From: Epulopiscium sp. Nele67-Bin005
Lineage (GTDB): Bacteria; Bacillota; Clostridia; Lachnospirales; Cellulosilyticaceae
NCBI GenBank assembly: GCA_002007365.1
Contig: LNZR01000070.1
Span: 1 to 46,885 of the forward strand
DNA: 46,885 nt
Direction: 5' to 3'
Position numbers and translations under genes: made by a program. Positions within the stretch are counted from its first letter, which is position 1, and every line of letters starts with the position of its first letter. The notes under the pieces were generated by a model. It searched no databases. It saw nothing but the letters and a program-made list of their open reading frames with translations, and had not been told where the DNA came from. Positions 39,328 through 46,885 of this stretch are shown here, one piece after another.

Positions 39328-40056
39328 TTATACCATCATCATCATGCCTGCCAAAATTCCAAAAACGGTAGCTACACTAGTCATTCTTCCGTTCCAAATG
39401 TGCCTTGCTTCGGGAACTAATTCATCGCATACAATATATAAAATTATACCTGCTGTAAGTCCCAAAGAGATTGCGATAAAAGAAGTTGTAATTTGGCTTA
39501 GCACATATCCACCAATTGCTCCAACGCCCATAACTGCACCAAGTACAATTGGAATTTGTAGCAAAAATCGTTTTCTTACACCTGCTTCTTTTAGTGGAAT
39601 AGCGATTGCAATTGCTTCTGGGATACTATGTAGACATACGATTATTGCGAAATTTGTAATTGTTTCTATAGAACCATTAGCAAGGGCCCCAATGGCAAAA
39701 CCTTCTGGTATGTTGTGTATTGCAATTCCCATCAAAAGCGCCATTCCTGTTTGCATATTTTTGTTTCCATTAATATGAAGACCTTTTTCGATTAAATATG
39801 TGACTTTGTTTAAGGATAAGCCAATTCCTATTCCTAACGTGACCCCAAAAAATACAAATAAATTTTGGTTTAAACTTAGTGCATTTGGTAATACATCAAA
39901 GCAAATTAGTGCAATCATAATTCCAGATGTTGCGCCAAATAACATTCCCATTATTCGTTTATCTTGAATTTTAAATATGTATAATAAGATAATTCCAATT
40001 GCCACTCCTAATCCTTCAGCCAAAAACGCTATACTAAAAGCAAATATTGCTCCCAT
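39328..40056 (-). CDS. ZIP-family metal transporter
   Basis: This 242-aa membrane protein has about eight hydrophobic helices. The signature HNIPEGFAIG lies in helix IV (about 113-122) and HSIPEAIAIAIPL in helix V (about 142-154); these His/Glu residues form the binuclear metal site. It would import zinc, iron or manganese. RBS GGAGG. Its 3' end is about 100 bp from the palindrome of the Cys-rich genes. No own operator was recognised. Confidence 0.92.
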   Translation of the reverse strand: MGAIFAFSIAFLAEGLGVAIGIILLYIFKIQDKRIMGMLFGATSGIMIALICFDVLPNALSLNQNLFVFFGVTLGIGIGLSLNKVTYLIEKGLHINGNKNMQTGMALLMGIAIHNIPEGFAIGALANGSIETITNFAIIVCLHSIPEAIAIAIPLKEAGVRKRFLLQIPIVLGAVMGVGAIGGYVLSQITTSFIAISLGLTAGIILYIVCDELVPEARHIWNGRMTSVATVFGILAGMMMMV

Positions 40057-40123
40057 TTTGTTACCTCCTAATTCAAAGTTATGTACTTATTTTATTGAAG
40101 CTTGTACGTATTTAGAACACAAA

Positions 40124-40151
40124 AAATCCCCCTTAAATAAAAAGGGAGATT
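40124..40151 (-). terminator. Terminator after prfA
   Basis: On the minus strand AATCTCCCTT and AAGGGGGATT pair (one T-G) around an 8-nt loop, followed by TTTTTT. It ends the rpmE-to-prfA gene cluster. Confidence 0.85.
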
Positions 40152-40157
40152 AAAAAA

Positions 40158-41231
40158 TTATTCTGCTGTAGCTTGTTTTAGTTTTTCTGTTTGGTCAACT
40201 GTTGTTAAAGTTGAGATAATTTCTTCGATATCACCATCTAAAATCTGGTCAAGTTTGTGGAGAGTAAGCCCAACACGGTGGTCAGTAACTCGTCCTTGAG
40301 GGAAGTTATACGTACGAATACGCTCACTCCTATCTCCTGTTCCGATTTGACTTCTTTTTTCAGCAGCCATTTCAGAATGTTGTTTTTCAAGTTCCATTTC
40401 ATAAAGTTTTGCACGAAGAACTTTCATAGCTTTATCTTTGTTTTTAAGTTGAGATTTTTCGTCTTGGCAAGATACAACAATTCCTGTTGGCATATGAGTT
40501 AGTCTAACTGCTGAGTCTGTTGTATTTACACTTTGCCCACCGTTTCCTGATGAACGGAATACATCTACTCGGATATCACTTGCATTAATTTCAACGTCAA
40601 CTTCTTCAGCTTCAGGAAGGACAGCTACTGTTACAGTTGAGGTATGAATACGTCCACCACTTTCTGTAGTTGGGATACGTTGTACACGGTGAACTCCACT
40701 TTCATATTTAAGTTTTGAGTAAACCCCTTCACCTTTTATCATAAAAATTACTTCTTTAAATCCACCAATTCCATTTTCGTTGATGTCCATAAGCTCACTT
40801 TTCCAGCGACTACGCTCAGAAAAACGATTATACATTCTATATAAATCTGCTGCAAATAAAGCGGCCTCATCTCCACCAGCTCCCCCACGAATTTCTACGA
40901 TAACATTTTTCATATCGTTAGGGTCTTTTGGTAAAAGGAGTAATTTAAGTTCACTCTCTAAAGGTTCAACTTTCTTTTTGTTATCAGATAGTTCCTCTTT
41001 TACAAGGTCTCTAAAATCATCATCTAATTGATCATCTAACATTGATAGTGATTCTTCAATTGCTTCTAATGTAGATTTATATTCTTTATATTTTTCAACA
41101 ATAGGCTCTAAGTCACTATGTTCTTTCATAAGTTTTCGCCACATTTCTTGGTTGGCAATTACTGCTGGGTCACTAATTTTTGTGCTAATATTTTCAAACT
41201 TTACAATTAATTCGTCTAATTGAGCAAACAT
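40158..41231 (-). CDS. prfA: Peptide chain release factor 1
   Basis: RF1, 357 aa, terminates translation at UAA and UAG. The stop-codon recognition loop is [14 protein letters not shown] (P-x-T motif) at about 190-203. The catalytic GGQ is in [18 protein letters not shown] near 228-245; the glutamine is methylated by PrmC. A typical N-terminal coiled coil (residues 1-100) is present. The gene is 111 bp downstream of prmC. Confidence 0.97.
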   Translation of the reverse strand: MFAQLDELIVKFENISTKISDPAVIANQEMWRKLMKEHSDLEPIVEKYKEYKSTLEAIEESLSMLDDQLDDDFRDLVKEELSDNKKKVEPLESELKLLLLPKDPNDMKNVIVEIRGGAGGDEAALFAADLYRMYNRFSERSRWKSELMDINENGIGGFKEVIFMIKGEGVYSKLKYESGVHRVQRIPTTESGGRIHTSTVTVAVLPEAEEVDVEINASDIRVDVFRSSGNGGQSVNTTDSAVRLTHMPTGIVVSCQDEKSQLKNKDKAMKVLRAKLYEMELEKQHSEMAAEKRSQIGTGDRSERIRTYNFPQGRVTDHRVGLTLHKLDQILDGDIEEIISTLTTVDQTEKLKQATAE

Positions 41232-41303
41232 TTTTACTCCACCTCATCTTTTAATTTTTGTATTTTTGTTAGTTATATGTTCCGTATCTGTAGGCTATTT
41301 GGG

Positions 41304-41346
41304 AGTATAGCCAAAATTTTTTTGTTTTATACATATAAAAATTTAT
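41304..41346 (-). promoter_or_regulatory. Upstream element of prfA shared with ilvN
   Basis: AGTATAGCCAAAATTTT, then T-rich bases and TTTTATACA, match 45467-45510 upstream of ilvN with small gaps. On the minus strand it contains TTTTGGCTATACT, so TATACT could be a -10. It lies 73-115 bp before the prfA start and overlaps the end of prmC. Confidence 0.45.
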
Positions 41347-42209
41347 AATTTATATGCAATTACAACTCTATCTTTTCTTGCTAAGTCTTTAATGACTTCT
41401 ACATGGCTATAGCCTTCATTTTCAAGGATTTCACGTACAGTAATCCCTTGGTTATAACCTATTTCAAATGCAATAAATCCTCCACGCTTTAAATAAGTTT
41501 TTGCTTGTTTTGAAATATCTCTATAAAATTTCAGCCCGTCTCCTTCATCAGTAAGTGCAAGGCGTGGTTCACATTCAAGAACTTCACGCTCTAGTGTAGC
41601 ATGGTCTTCGATAGAAATATAAGGGGGGTTAGATATTACAAAGTCATACACTTTTCCGTTTTTTACGTTTTCAAATAAATCACTTTCGATAAATTTTATT
41701 TTTTCGTTACAATTATAAGTTTTGCAATTTTTTTGGGCTACTTCAAGAGCTTTTGGTGACACATCTATACTTGTCATTTTTAAGTTTTGTACATAATATA
41801 CAAGTGAGATTGCGATACAGCCAGACCCTGTTCCAATTTCAATTCCTTCTATAGGTTGCTTTTTCTTATTTATTAATTTAATTGTTTTTTCAACCAAAAT
41901 TTCTGTATCTTGCCTTGGTATTAGAACTCTTTCATCTACATAAAAATCAAGCCCCATAAAACTTTGTTCAGATGTTATATATTGAAGTGGAATTCCTTGG
42001 GTTCTTTTGGCAATAAGATACATAAAAGAGGCTTTTAAGTGTTCTGCAGCTATTTGTTCTTGTGATAATAAAAGTTGTGTTACATCACATTCAAGAAGAG
42101 ATAAAATAAGTAATCTTGCGTCAATTTTTGCATCACGTATTCCAAACTCTTTAAGTATTTGTTCCCCTTGCTTAACTAATTCTCTAATCGTTATATTAGT
42201 CGAACTCAT
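41343..42209 (-). CDS. prmC: Release factor glutamine methyltransferase PrmC
   Basis: This 288-aa enzyme methylates the Gln of the GGQ motif in RF1/RF2. The N-terminal helical domain (residues 1-85) recognises the factor. The SAM motif is GIEIGTGSGCIAISLV near 115-130 and the catalytic NPPY lies in DFVISNPPYISIEDH near 187-201. It overlaps the DUF1385 gene by 14 bp. Gene order rpmE, DUF1385, prmC, prfA is typical of Clostridia. Confidence 0.95.
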   Translation of the reverse strand: MSSTNITIRELVKQGEQILKEFGIRDAKIDARLLILSLLECDVTQLLLSQEQIAAEHLKASFMYLIAKRTQGIPLQYITSEQSFMGLDFYVDERVLIPRQDTEILVEKTIKLINKKKQPIEGIEIGTGSGCIAISLVYYVQNLKMTSIDVSPKALEVAQKNCKTYNCNEKIKFIESDLFENVKNGKVYDFVISNPPYISIEDHATLEREVLECEPRLALTDEGDGLKFYRDISKQAKTYLKRGGFIAFEIGYNQGITVREILENEGYSHVEVIKDLARKDRVVIAYKL

Positions 42210-43086
42210 ATTTTAATACTCCTTTTGTTGCCATAATAGCTACTTCTATTTGCGCATCATCTGGTTCAAGTGTTGTAAAAGTCTTTTGTAACCACATTCC
42301 AGGCTTACTTAGGAAGTTTGCTATTTGACTATTATTTTTTATTCTTGCCCATCTAATAAATTCATAAGATATCCCAGATATTACTGGCATTAGAGCTATT
42401 CTTAAAATTGTTTTGTGGAATAAATTGTTGGTAGTAAACACGCTAAATATCAAAATGCTAACTACCATCACTATAAATAAAAAGCTAGTTCCACAACTTT
42501 TATGAAGTCTTGAGCATTGTTTTACGTTTTCTATAGTAAGTTCCTTGCCAGCTTCTAGGCAATTTATAGTTTTATGTTCAGCTCCATGATACTCAAAAGT
42601 TCGGCCAATATCTTCGATATTACTTACTAATTTCATGTATCCTAAAAATATAAAAATTCTTAATGCGCCTTCGATTATGTTTAGTATAAACATAGATGGG
42701 ACTATATTTTTAAAAATTTGGCTTATCCACATAGGTAAAAGCATAAAAATTATTAGAGAAAATAAAAATGATAATATCATAGTAGTTGTTACTATAGCTT
42801 TTTCACCAAATTTTTGGGTAAGAAATTGTTCAAATTTACTTTCTTCTTCTTCAAAAAAATCTGCAGAATAAGAAAGAGTTTTGCTTCCTAGAATTATGGA
42901 TTCAATAAAAACAACTATTCCTCTTAATATAGGTAGTCCAAAAATCTTATGTTTATGAATAAAACTTTTGCATTTGTTAACTTTTACATCAATAGTATTG
43001 TCACTTTTTCTGATGGCAACGGCATAATGAGTCTTACTTTTCATCATAACACCTTCAACTACAGCTTGACCCCCAATATCAATCAT
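42196..43086 (-). CDS. DUF1385 (YqhQ-type) membrane protein
   Basis: This 296-aa protein begins IDIGGQAVVEGVMMKSKTHY, the family signature. It has four to five membrane segments (about 100-120 MILSFLFSLIIFMLLPMW, 127-150, 205-225 LFIVMVVSILIFSVF). The conserved FEYHGAEHKTINCLEAG lies near 168-184, with His and Glu residues that suggest a metal site or hydrolytic role. Function is unknown. It stands between rpmE and prmC and overlaps prmC. Confidence 0.9.
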   Translation of the reverse strand: MIDIGGQAVVEGVMMKSKTHYAVAIRKSDNTIDVKVNKCKSFIHKHKIFGLPILRGIVVFIESIILGSKTLSYSADFFEEEESKFEQFLTQKFGEKAIVTTTMILSFLFSLIIFMLLPMWISQIFKNIVPSMFILNIIEGALRIFIFLGYMKLVSNIEDIGRTFEYHGAEHKTINCLEAGKELTIENVKQCSRLHKSCGTSFLFIVMVVSILIFSVFTTNNLFHKTILRIALMPVISGISYEFIRWARIKNNSQIANFLSKPGMWLQKTFTTLEPDDAQIEVAIMATKGVLKYEFD

Positions 43087-43112
43087 GTGAAACTCCTATA
43101 TAAAATTATAAA

Positions 43113-43138
43113 CAAAAAAGAGGTGAGAGCAACCTCAA
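43113..43138 (-). terminator. Partial terminator between rpmE and the DUF1385 gene
   Basis: On the minus strand GAGGT-tgctctc-ACCTC is followed by TTTTTT. It would attenuate transcription from rpmE into the downstream cluster. Confidence 0.7.
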
Positions 43139-43157
43139 CCCCTTTGTTCGCTCTATA

Positions 43158-43355
43158 TTAAGCGTTGTATTTTTTATTAAATTTATCAATTCTACCTTTA
43201 GCTTGAGCAGCTCTTTGTTTTCCTGTGTAGAATGGGTGACATTGAGAACATACCTCAACTCTAATTGCATCTTTTGTAGAACGAGTTTGAAAACTGTGTC
43301 CACAGTTACAGCTAATTGTTAATTCTTCATATGTTGGTTGAATTTCTTTATTCAT
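43158..43355 (-). CDS. rpmE: Ribosomal protein L31, zinc type
   Basis: This 65-aa protein of the large subunit has the four-cysteine zinc site of the Zn-containing form: CNC at residues 16-18 and CSQC at about 36-39. HPFYTGKQRAAQAKGRIDKF is the conserved C-terminal part. It lies between rho and the DUF1385 gene, the common arrangement. Its start is preceded by an unusual leader in which a hairpin lies between the Shine-Dalgarno sequence and ATG. Confidence 0.96.
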   Translation of the reverse strand: MNKEIQPTYEELTISCNCGHSFQTRSTKDAIRVEVCSQCHPFYTGKQRAAQAKGRIDKFNKKYNA

Positions 43356-43366
43356 GTGTCTTTATC

Positions 43367-43400
43367 GTTGCCAAAATAAACTACTGGCAACTACCTCCTT
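43367..43400 (-). promoter_or_regulatory. Hairpin-bridged ribosome binding site of rpmE
   Basis: AAGGAGG (complement of 43394-43400) lies 38 nt before the ATG. Between them GTTGCCA and TGGCAAC (43367-43373 and 43385-43391) form a perfect 7-bp hairpin. Folding leaves about 13 nt between the Shine-Dalgarno sequence and ATG. Flanking AACGATAAAG occurs twice. L31 leaders with autoregulatory RNA structures are known in Firmicutes, so this may be one. Confidence 0.5.
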
Positions 43401-43494
43401 TATCGTTATTTGGTTTTTAGTTTAGCTTTTTTAATTGATGTTAAATCCAATTACCTAAATGGTATTTTACCACAACAATTTGTACAATACAAGC

Positions 43495-44856
43495 CTAACT
43501 TTTACCTTTAATTTGTTCTATAAACATTTTGTTAGTTTCACATTTGCTCATTATGCTGATTAAATTTTCTGTAACTTCTGATGGGTTACCTTTATGAAGG
43601 TCATTTCTTATCTTAAATGTGGCTGCCATCTCATCAACATTTAGTAGTAAATCATCTCTTCTTGTACCTGATTTGTAAATATCAATTGCAGGGAAAATTC
43701 TTCTTTCTGATAATGACCTATCAAGAACAAGCTCCATATTTCCTGTTCCTTTAAATTCTTCAAAAATAACTTCGTCCATCTTGCTACCTGTATCAACTAG
43801 TGCTGTTCCTAAAATTGTGAGGCTTCCACCGTTTTCGATTTTTCTGGCTGCTCCAAAAAATTTCTTTGGCATATGAAGGGCTGCTGGGTCAAGACCTCCT
43901 GATAAAGTTCTTCCACTAGGAGCAGTTGTTAGGTTGTAGGCTCTTGTCATACGAGTGATGCTATCTAATAAAATTATTAGGTCTTTTCCGTGTTCAACCA
44001 TTCGTTTAGCACGTTCTAAAACCATCTCAGCAACTTGTTTATGGTGTTCTGGTGGCTCATCAAACGTCGAAGCTATTACTTGAACATCACAACCACGAAT
44101 GCTCCTTCTAATATCAGTTACTTCTTCTGGTCTTTCATCAATTAATAAAATAATTAATGACACATCAGGGTGATTTTGTGTAATAGCGTTTGCGATATGT
44201 TTTAGAAGACTAGTTTTCCCAACTTTAGGAGGAGCAACTATAAGTCCTCTTTGCCCTCTACCAATTGGTGCAATAATATCTATTATTCTTGTTGATAAAA
44301 TGCTTTTATTAAATTCTAGGCTTAATCTTTCTCGTGGGAAAACTGGAGTTAGATTTTCAAAATTTGGTCTTGTTCTTGCAAAGTCTGGCTTGTCCTTATT
44401 TACAGTTTGTACATAAAGTAGCGCACCAGCTCTTTCCCCTTCACGAGTTTTTCTAATGTTCCCCTCAATCCAATCCCCAGTTTTTAAGTTAAATCGTTTA
44501 ATTTGAGAGATTGAAACGTAGATATCGTTATCTCCTCTCATAAAATTTTCCGAACGTAAAAATCCATACCCATCTGGCATAATTTCCAAAATTCCAGCCC
44601 CAATAATTGGAGGATAATCTTTGTGGTCACCTTCAATGTTTGGTACTTCATACATATCTAATTCAGCAGGTGTAGTTGGACTTGTTTTATATGATGATTG
44701 TTGATATGATGTATTTTTAGATTTTTCCTCATTAGATTTATGTCCTAAAACAAGTTCCGTAAGTTCAGCTTTTTTGAGTGTGGTAAAATTTTTCAGCCCC
44801 TGTTCCTTTGCCATTTGCCTAAGTTGGGCAAGTGTCATGTTTGTAATTGTTTCCAT
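43495..44856 (-). CDS. rho: Transcription termination factor Rho
   Basis: This 453-aa hexameric RNA helicase ends transcription. The N-terminal Rho-N helices span residues about 1-45 ([18 protein letters not shown]). An OB-fold RNA site lies at about 80-155 ([19 protein letters not shown]). The Walker A is [20 protein letters not shown] near 202-221 and the Walker [12 protein letters not shown] near 288. The Q loop and R loop regions ([18 protein letters not shown]) are intact. It precedes rpmE. Confidence 0.97.
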   Translation of the reverse strand: METITNMTLAQLRQMAKEQGLKNFTTLKKAELTELVLGHKSNEEKSKNTSYQQSSYKTSPTTPAELDMYEVPNIEGDHKDYPPIIGAGILEIMPDGYGFLRSENFMRGDNDIYVSISQIKRFNLKTGDWIEGNIRKTREGERAGALLYVQTVNKDKPDFARTRPNFENLTPVFPRERLSLEFNKSILSTRIIDIIAPIGRGQRGLIVAPPKVGKTSLLKHIANAITQNHPDVSLIILLIDERPEEVTDIRRSIRGCDVQVIASTFDEPPEHHKQVAEMVLERAKRMVEHGKDLIILLDSITRMTRAYNLTTAPSGRTLSGGLDPAALHMPKKFFGAARKIENGGSLTILGTALVDTGSKMDEVIFEEFKGTGNMELVLDRSLSERRIFPAIDIYKSGTRRDDLLLNVDEMAATFKIRNDLHKGNPSEVTENLISIMSKCETNKMFIEQIKGKS

Positions 44857-44874
44857 TAACGTTAAAGCTCCTTA

Positions 44875-45366
44875 TTATATATTTGATTTGTTGATACTCT
44901 CTAAAGCGATAACTCCTGTTCTTGCACTTTCTAAAATGTTAAACGGACGTAACTTTTCTATAAATTGATCGATATTATCTTTGCTACTACAGAGTTGAAA
45001 AATAACTGCATTATTATTAATATCTACCACTTTAACGCTATAATCTTCAGTAAAAATTTTGATTTTTTGGCTGAGTATTTCCGAATTTTCCACTTTAATT
45101 AGCGCAAGCTCACGAACAACATCTGTTTTACTATCTAGTAGAGTAACTTCTTTTATATCGACCAATTTTTCAACTTGCTTTTGAATTTGGGCAATTTCTT
45201 CTTCTTTTTGTGTCACAGAAATAGTAATACGAGATACGTTAGGCTCGTGTGTTTCTTCCCCAGTTAAACTATTCATGCTAAAGCCACGTCTGCTAAAAAG
45301 TCCAGCAATTCTTGCTACAATCCCATAATTATTATCAACTAAAACAGATAAAATAGTTGGTTTCAT
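44875..45366 (-). CDS. ilvN: Acetolactate synthase small subunit
   Basis: This 163-aa regulatory subunit gives valine feedback control to acetolactate synthase in branched-chain amino acid biosynthesis. The N-terminal ACT domain has LSVLVDNNYGIVARIAGLFS then RRGFSMNSLTGEETHEPNVS (about 5-45). The C-terminal domain contains LIKVENSEILSQKIKIFTED. RBS AAAGGAG. No large subunit (ilvB) or other ilv gene is in the window, and the gene lies 18 bp upstream of rho on the same strand. Confidence 0.93.
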   Translation of the reverse strand: MKPTILSVLVDNNYGIVARIAGLFSRRGFSMNSLTGEETHEPNVSRITISVTQKEEEIAQIQKQVEKLVDIKEVTLLDSKTDVVRELALIKVENSEILSQKIKIFTEDYSVKVVDINNNAVIFQLCSSKDNIDQFIEKLRPFNILESARTGVIALESINKSNI

Positions 45367-45466
45367 TAATTTTCTCCTTTTACAAGTTATTTTTTCTTCA
45401 CTTTTATTGTACCACTTTTTGGGAAGTTTTCAAGTCATGTACATATTTTGTTTGTCCATCTATTAA

Positions 45467-45510
45467 AGTATAGCCAAAATTTTATTTTATACACACCAAA
45501 TAAAAATTTT
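45467..45510 (-). promoter_or_regulatory. Upstream element of ilvN shared with prfA
   Basis: AGTATAGCCAAAATTTT followed by a T-rich stretch and TTTTATACA, then AATAAAAATTT matches 41304-41346. It lies about 100-145 bp before the ilvN start; on the minus strand TTTTGGCTATACT offers a -10. Confidence 0.45.
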
Positions 45511-45627
45511 TCTCAAAAACTTTTTTCCTTTATTATCCAATAAAAAATTGGTGTTCCAACTTTTATAACGAAATTTAAACTATAAATTAATAAACTTTTT
45601 TAAAATAATTGTATAGTTCACTCATTA

Positions 45628-45656
45628 TTGATAATTGTACAACTGTATGTTATACT
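45628..45656 (+). promoter_or_regulatory. Sigma-A promoter of the CAP-domain gene
   Basis: TTGATA at 45628-45633 and TATACT at 45651-45656 are exactly 17 bp apart. They lie about 58 bp upstream of the chosen start, with AAGGAG at 45701. Confidence 0.65.
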
Positions 45657-45713
45657 AATAATTGACAGGGGTTAATTTTTTAAATTACATAATAAATAGT
45701 AAGGAGAATGCAT

Positions 45714-46568
45714 ATGAACAAAAGAAGTTTTTTATTAGGATTATTGGGGAGTAGTCTATTGTTTTCATCACCAGAAAAAATAAGGGCAGAAGAAATTCAT
45801 ACATTTAATGGAACGGTTTCAGTAAATAGTACGATACTTGATTTAAAAAGTACGCCTCTTATGAAAGATGATAGAAGCTATTACCCTTTTAGAGAAATAC
45901 TTGAAGAACTTGACTACAATATTTCTTACTCACTTGACACAAGAACGATTACAGCTATTAAAGGCGATGAAAAGCTCGAATTTATAGCAGGCAACACATC
46001 ATTTAAATTGAATGGACAAACTCATCAATTTACAACGGGAACACCATTTATTCATACAGATGATTTAACTTATATACCAATTAGAGATATTTTTGAGAGT
46101 TTGGGGTATGAGGTAGGGTACACTTTGGCAACGCAAACGATTACGTTAGATACGGTTGGTGAGCCACTACCTCCAGCTATAGTTTTAGATGAGGCTGAAG
46201 AACTTCCACCCTCAATTTCTATAGATAAAGATGAGGAGCAAATTAAACAATTTACACAAGAAGTTTTGGATTTGGTTAATGCTGAGCGAAAAAAAGCAGG
46301 ATTATCAGAATTAAAATCTATTGATACATTATCGGAGGTTGCTCAGCTAAGAGCCGAGGAATTGCACGAAGTTTTCTCACATACAAGACCTGATGGAAGC
46401 ACTTGTTTTACTGCTCTTGATGAGGCAAAGATGTTCATGTCTTCTCTTCTGTCCGTGTCTGTGACCAGTGTATCCGTGGCAGGAAGGCCTCATTGGAGGA
46501 GTTACAGACGGTCCACTCGGAAGCTCACGTCCTGCTGTACGGAACCAACCCACTGCGACAGAAACTAG
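45714..46568 (+). CDS. Secreted CAP-domain protein, 3'-truncated
   Basis: The product begins with a signal peptide ([20 protein letters not shown], cleavage near RAEE). Residues about 30-145 hold a copper-amine-oxidase-N/stalk-like wall or stalk domain in two repeats ([40 protein letters not shown]). The CAP (SCP/PR1) domain starts near 178 ([20 protein letters not shown]) and reaches [16 protein letters not shown]. After about 46428 the frame runs into the foreign flank. ATG 45714 is chosen over 45708 because of spacing to AAGGAG. About two thirds of the CAP domain is missing. Confidence 0.85.
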   Translation: MNKRSFLLGLLGSSLLFSSPEKIRAEEIHTFNGTVSVNSTILDLKSTPLMKDDRSYYPFREILEELDYNISYSLDTRTITAIKGDEKLEFIAGNTSFKLNGQTHQFTTGTPFIHTDDLTYIPIRDIFESLGYEVGYTLATQTITLDTVGEPLPPAIVLDEAEELPPSISIDKDEEQIKQFTQEVLDLVNAERKKAGLSELKSIDTLSEVAQLRAEELHEVFSHTRPDGSTCFTALDEAKMFMSSLLSVSVTSVSVAGRPHWRSYRRSTRKLTSCCTEPTHCDRN

Positions 46569-46885
46569 ACTGTAAGACAAACAACAACACATGAATACAC
46601 AAAAACACTTCACAAATTTAAGCTGATCTGCTGTAGCACTTTAGATTTCTAGGCAATCAGACTTCCAGACGTGCTTTCGTCCACCTGCTTAATCTTAATT
46701 ACTCTAAATAAAATGTGAGCGCACTAAAATGGAAAGGATCGAGTGTTGACTTAGAAAGAAATACTTAGGTCTCACGATATTTTACACACTGGTTATACAC
46801 ACAGTCAGCCAAAGATTTAATGCACAGGGGCAGTGCTATACATGCTGTACAATCTGTGTACATGTACTCATGCAACAAACAAGCA
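46429..46885. other. Non-bacterial-looking right flank
   Basis: Base composition rises abruptly and codon patterns no longer fit the bacterial part. There is no gene on either strand that resembles a bacterial protein. The boundary lies inside the CAP domain, soon after the GCA codon of DEA at 46425-46427. Like the left flank, it may be host DNA or an assembly join. Confidence 0.6.

Larger units (their letters stand above)
45367..45707. other. 340-bp intergenic region, ilvN to CAP gene
   Basis: Divergent region without a gene. It holds the ilvN copy of the shared upstream element (45467-45510) and the CAP gene promoter (45628-45656). No riboswitch or T-box feature such as a terminator hairpin was recognised. 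Confidence 0.5.

Noticed and set aside
46377-46613. Minus-strand frame in the right flank
   Set aside because: It spans the junction between bacterial and foreign DNA and has no bacterial start signals.

Overview
The window is about 46 kb of low-GC DNA from an endospore-forming Firmicute, most likely a clostridial or lachnospiral gut-type bacterium. The evidence is a split sporulation gene sigK, Shine-Dalgarno sites before nearly every gene, the chromosomal neighbours ylxM-ffh, prfA-prmC-yqhQ-type-rpmE-rho and ilvN, and a DUF1540 protein. Both ends switch abruptly to DNA that does not look bacterial: bases 1 to about 185, with a T21 tract, and about 46430 to the end. They cut ffh and a CAP-domain gene in mid-domain. 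The bacterial part is therefore embedded in, or mis-joined to, sequence of another origin, possibly an animal host.

Layout. (1) 0.13-3.6 kb: ffh (3'-truncated), ylxM, a small membrane protein and a class I methyltransferase. (2) 3.65-33.9 kb: sigK, split into a 5' part (3653) and a 3' part (ending 33910) by a 29.6-kb element. The breakpoints share AACG. Joining them restores an uninterrupted sigK frame of 219 codons, so this is a 'skin'-type element. It carries a nearly complete siphophage genome. Rightward come a double-HTH gene overlapping the sigK stop, terminases, portal, minor head protein, scaffold, capsid, connectors, tail tube, chaperones, tape measure, baseplate and fibres, XhlA-like protein, holin and endolysin. 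Leftward come NUMOD1-like proteins, SSB, antirepressor, DnaC-like loader, replication initiator with internal iterons, Bet/RecT, small early proteins and a Cro-like HTH. Then come a lambda-like operator region, repressor, a lipoprotein-like DUF4352-type protein, an intact RelE-type toxin-antitoxin pair nested in a wrecked DUF4258/YgiT pair, and finally a large serine recombinase next to the 3' sigK half.

(3) 34.0-39.3 kb: an accessory island. It holds an unknown 262-aa protein, a XerC/D-like tyrosine recombinase and, immediately beside it, two convergent genes (ATP-grasp ligase and pentapeptide-repeat protein). This pair is bounded exactly by 43-bp perfect (51-bp near-perfect) inverted repeats. 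It has the architecture of an invertible either/or expression switch, with a candidate promoter that has its -35 outside and its -10 inside the right repeat. A Cys-rich DUF1540 protein and a 32-aa protein follow, behind a promoter overlapped by a BlaI/MecI-like palindrome. (4) 39.3-46.4 kb: ZIP transporter, prfA, prmC, a DUF1385 gene, rpmE with an unusual hairpin-bridged ribosome binding site, rho, ilvN and the start of a secreted CAP protein.

The two most interesting systems are the sigK-interrupting phage, whose first gene is apparently wired to sigK translation, and the invertible ATP-grasp/pentapeptide cassette. No tRNA, rRNA, CRISPR array or intact insertion sequence was seen.
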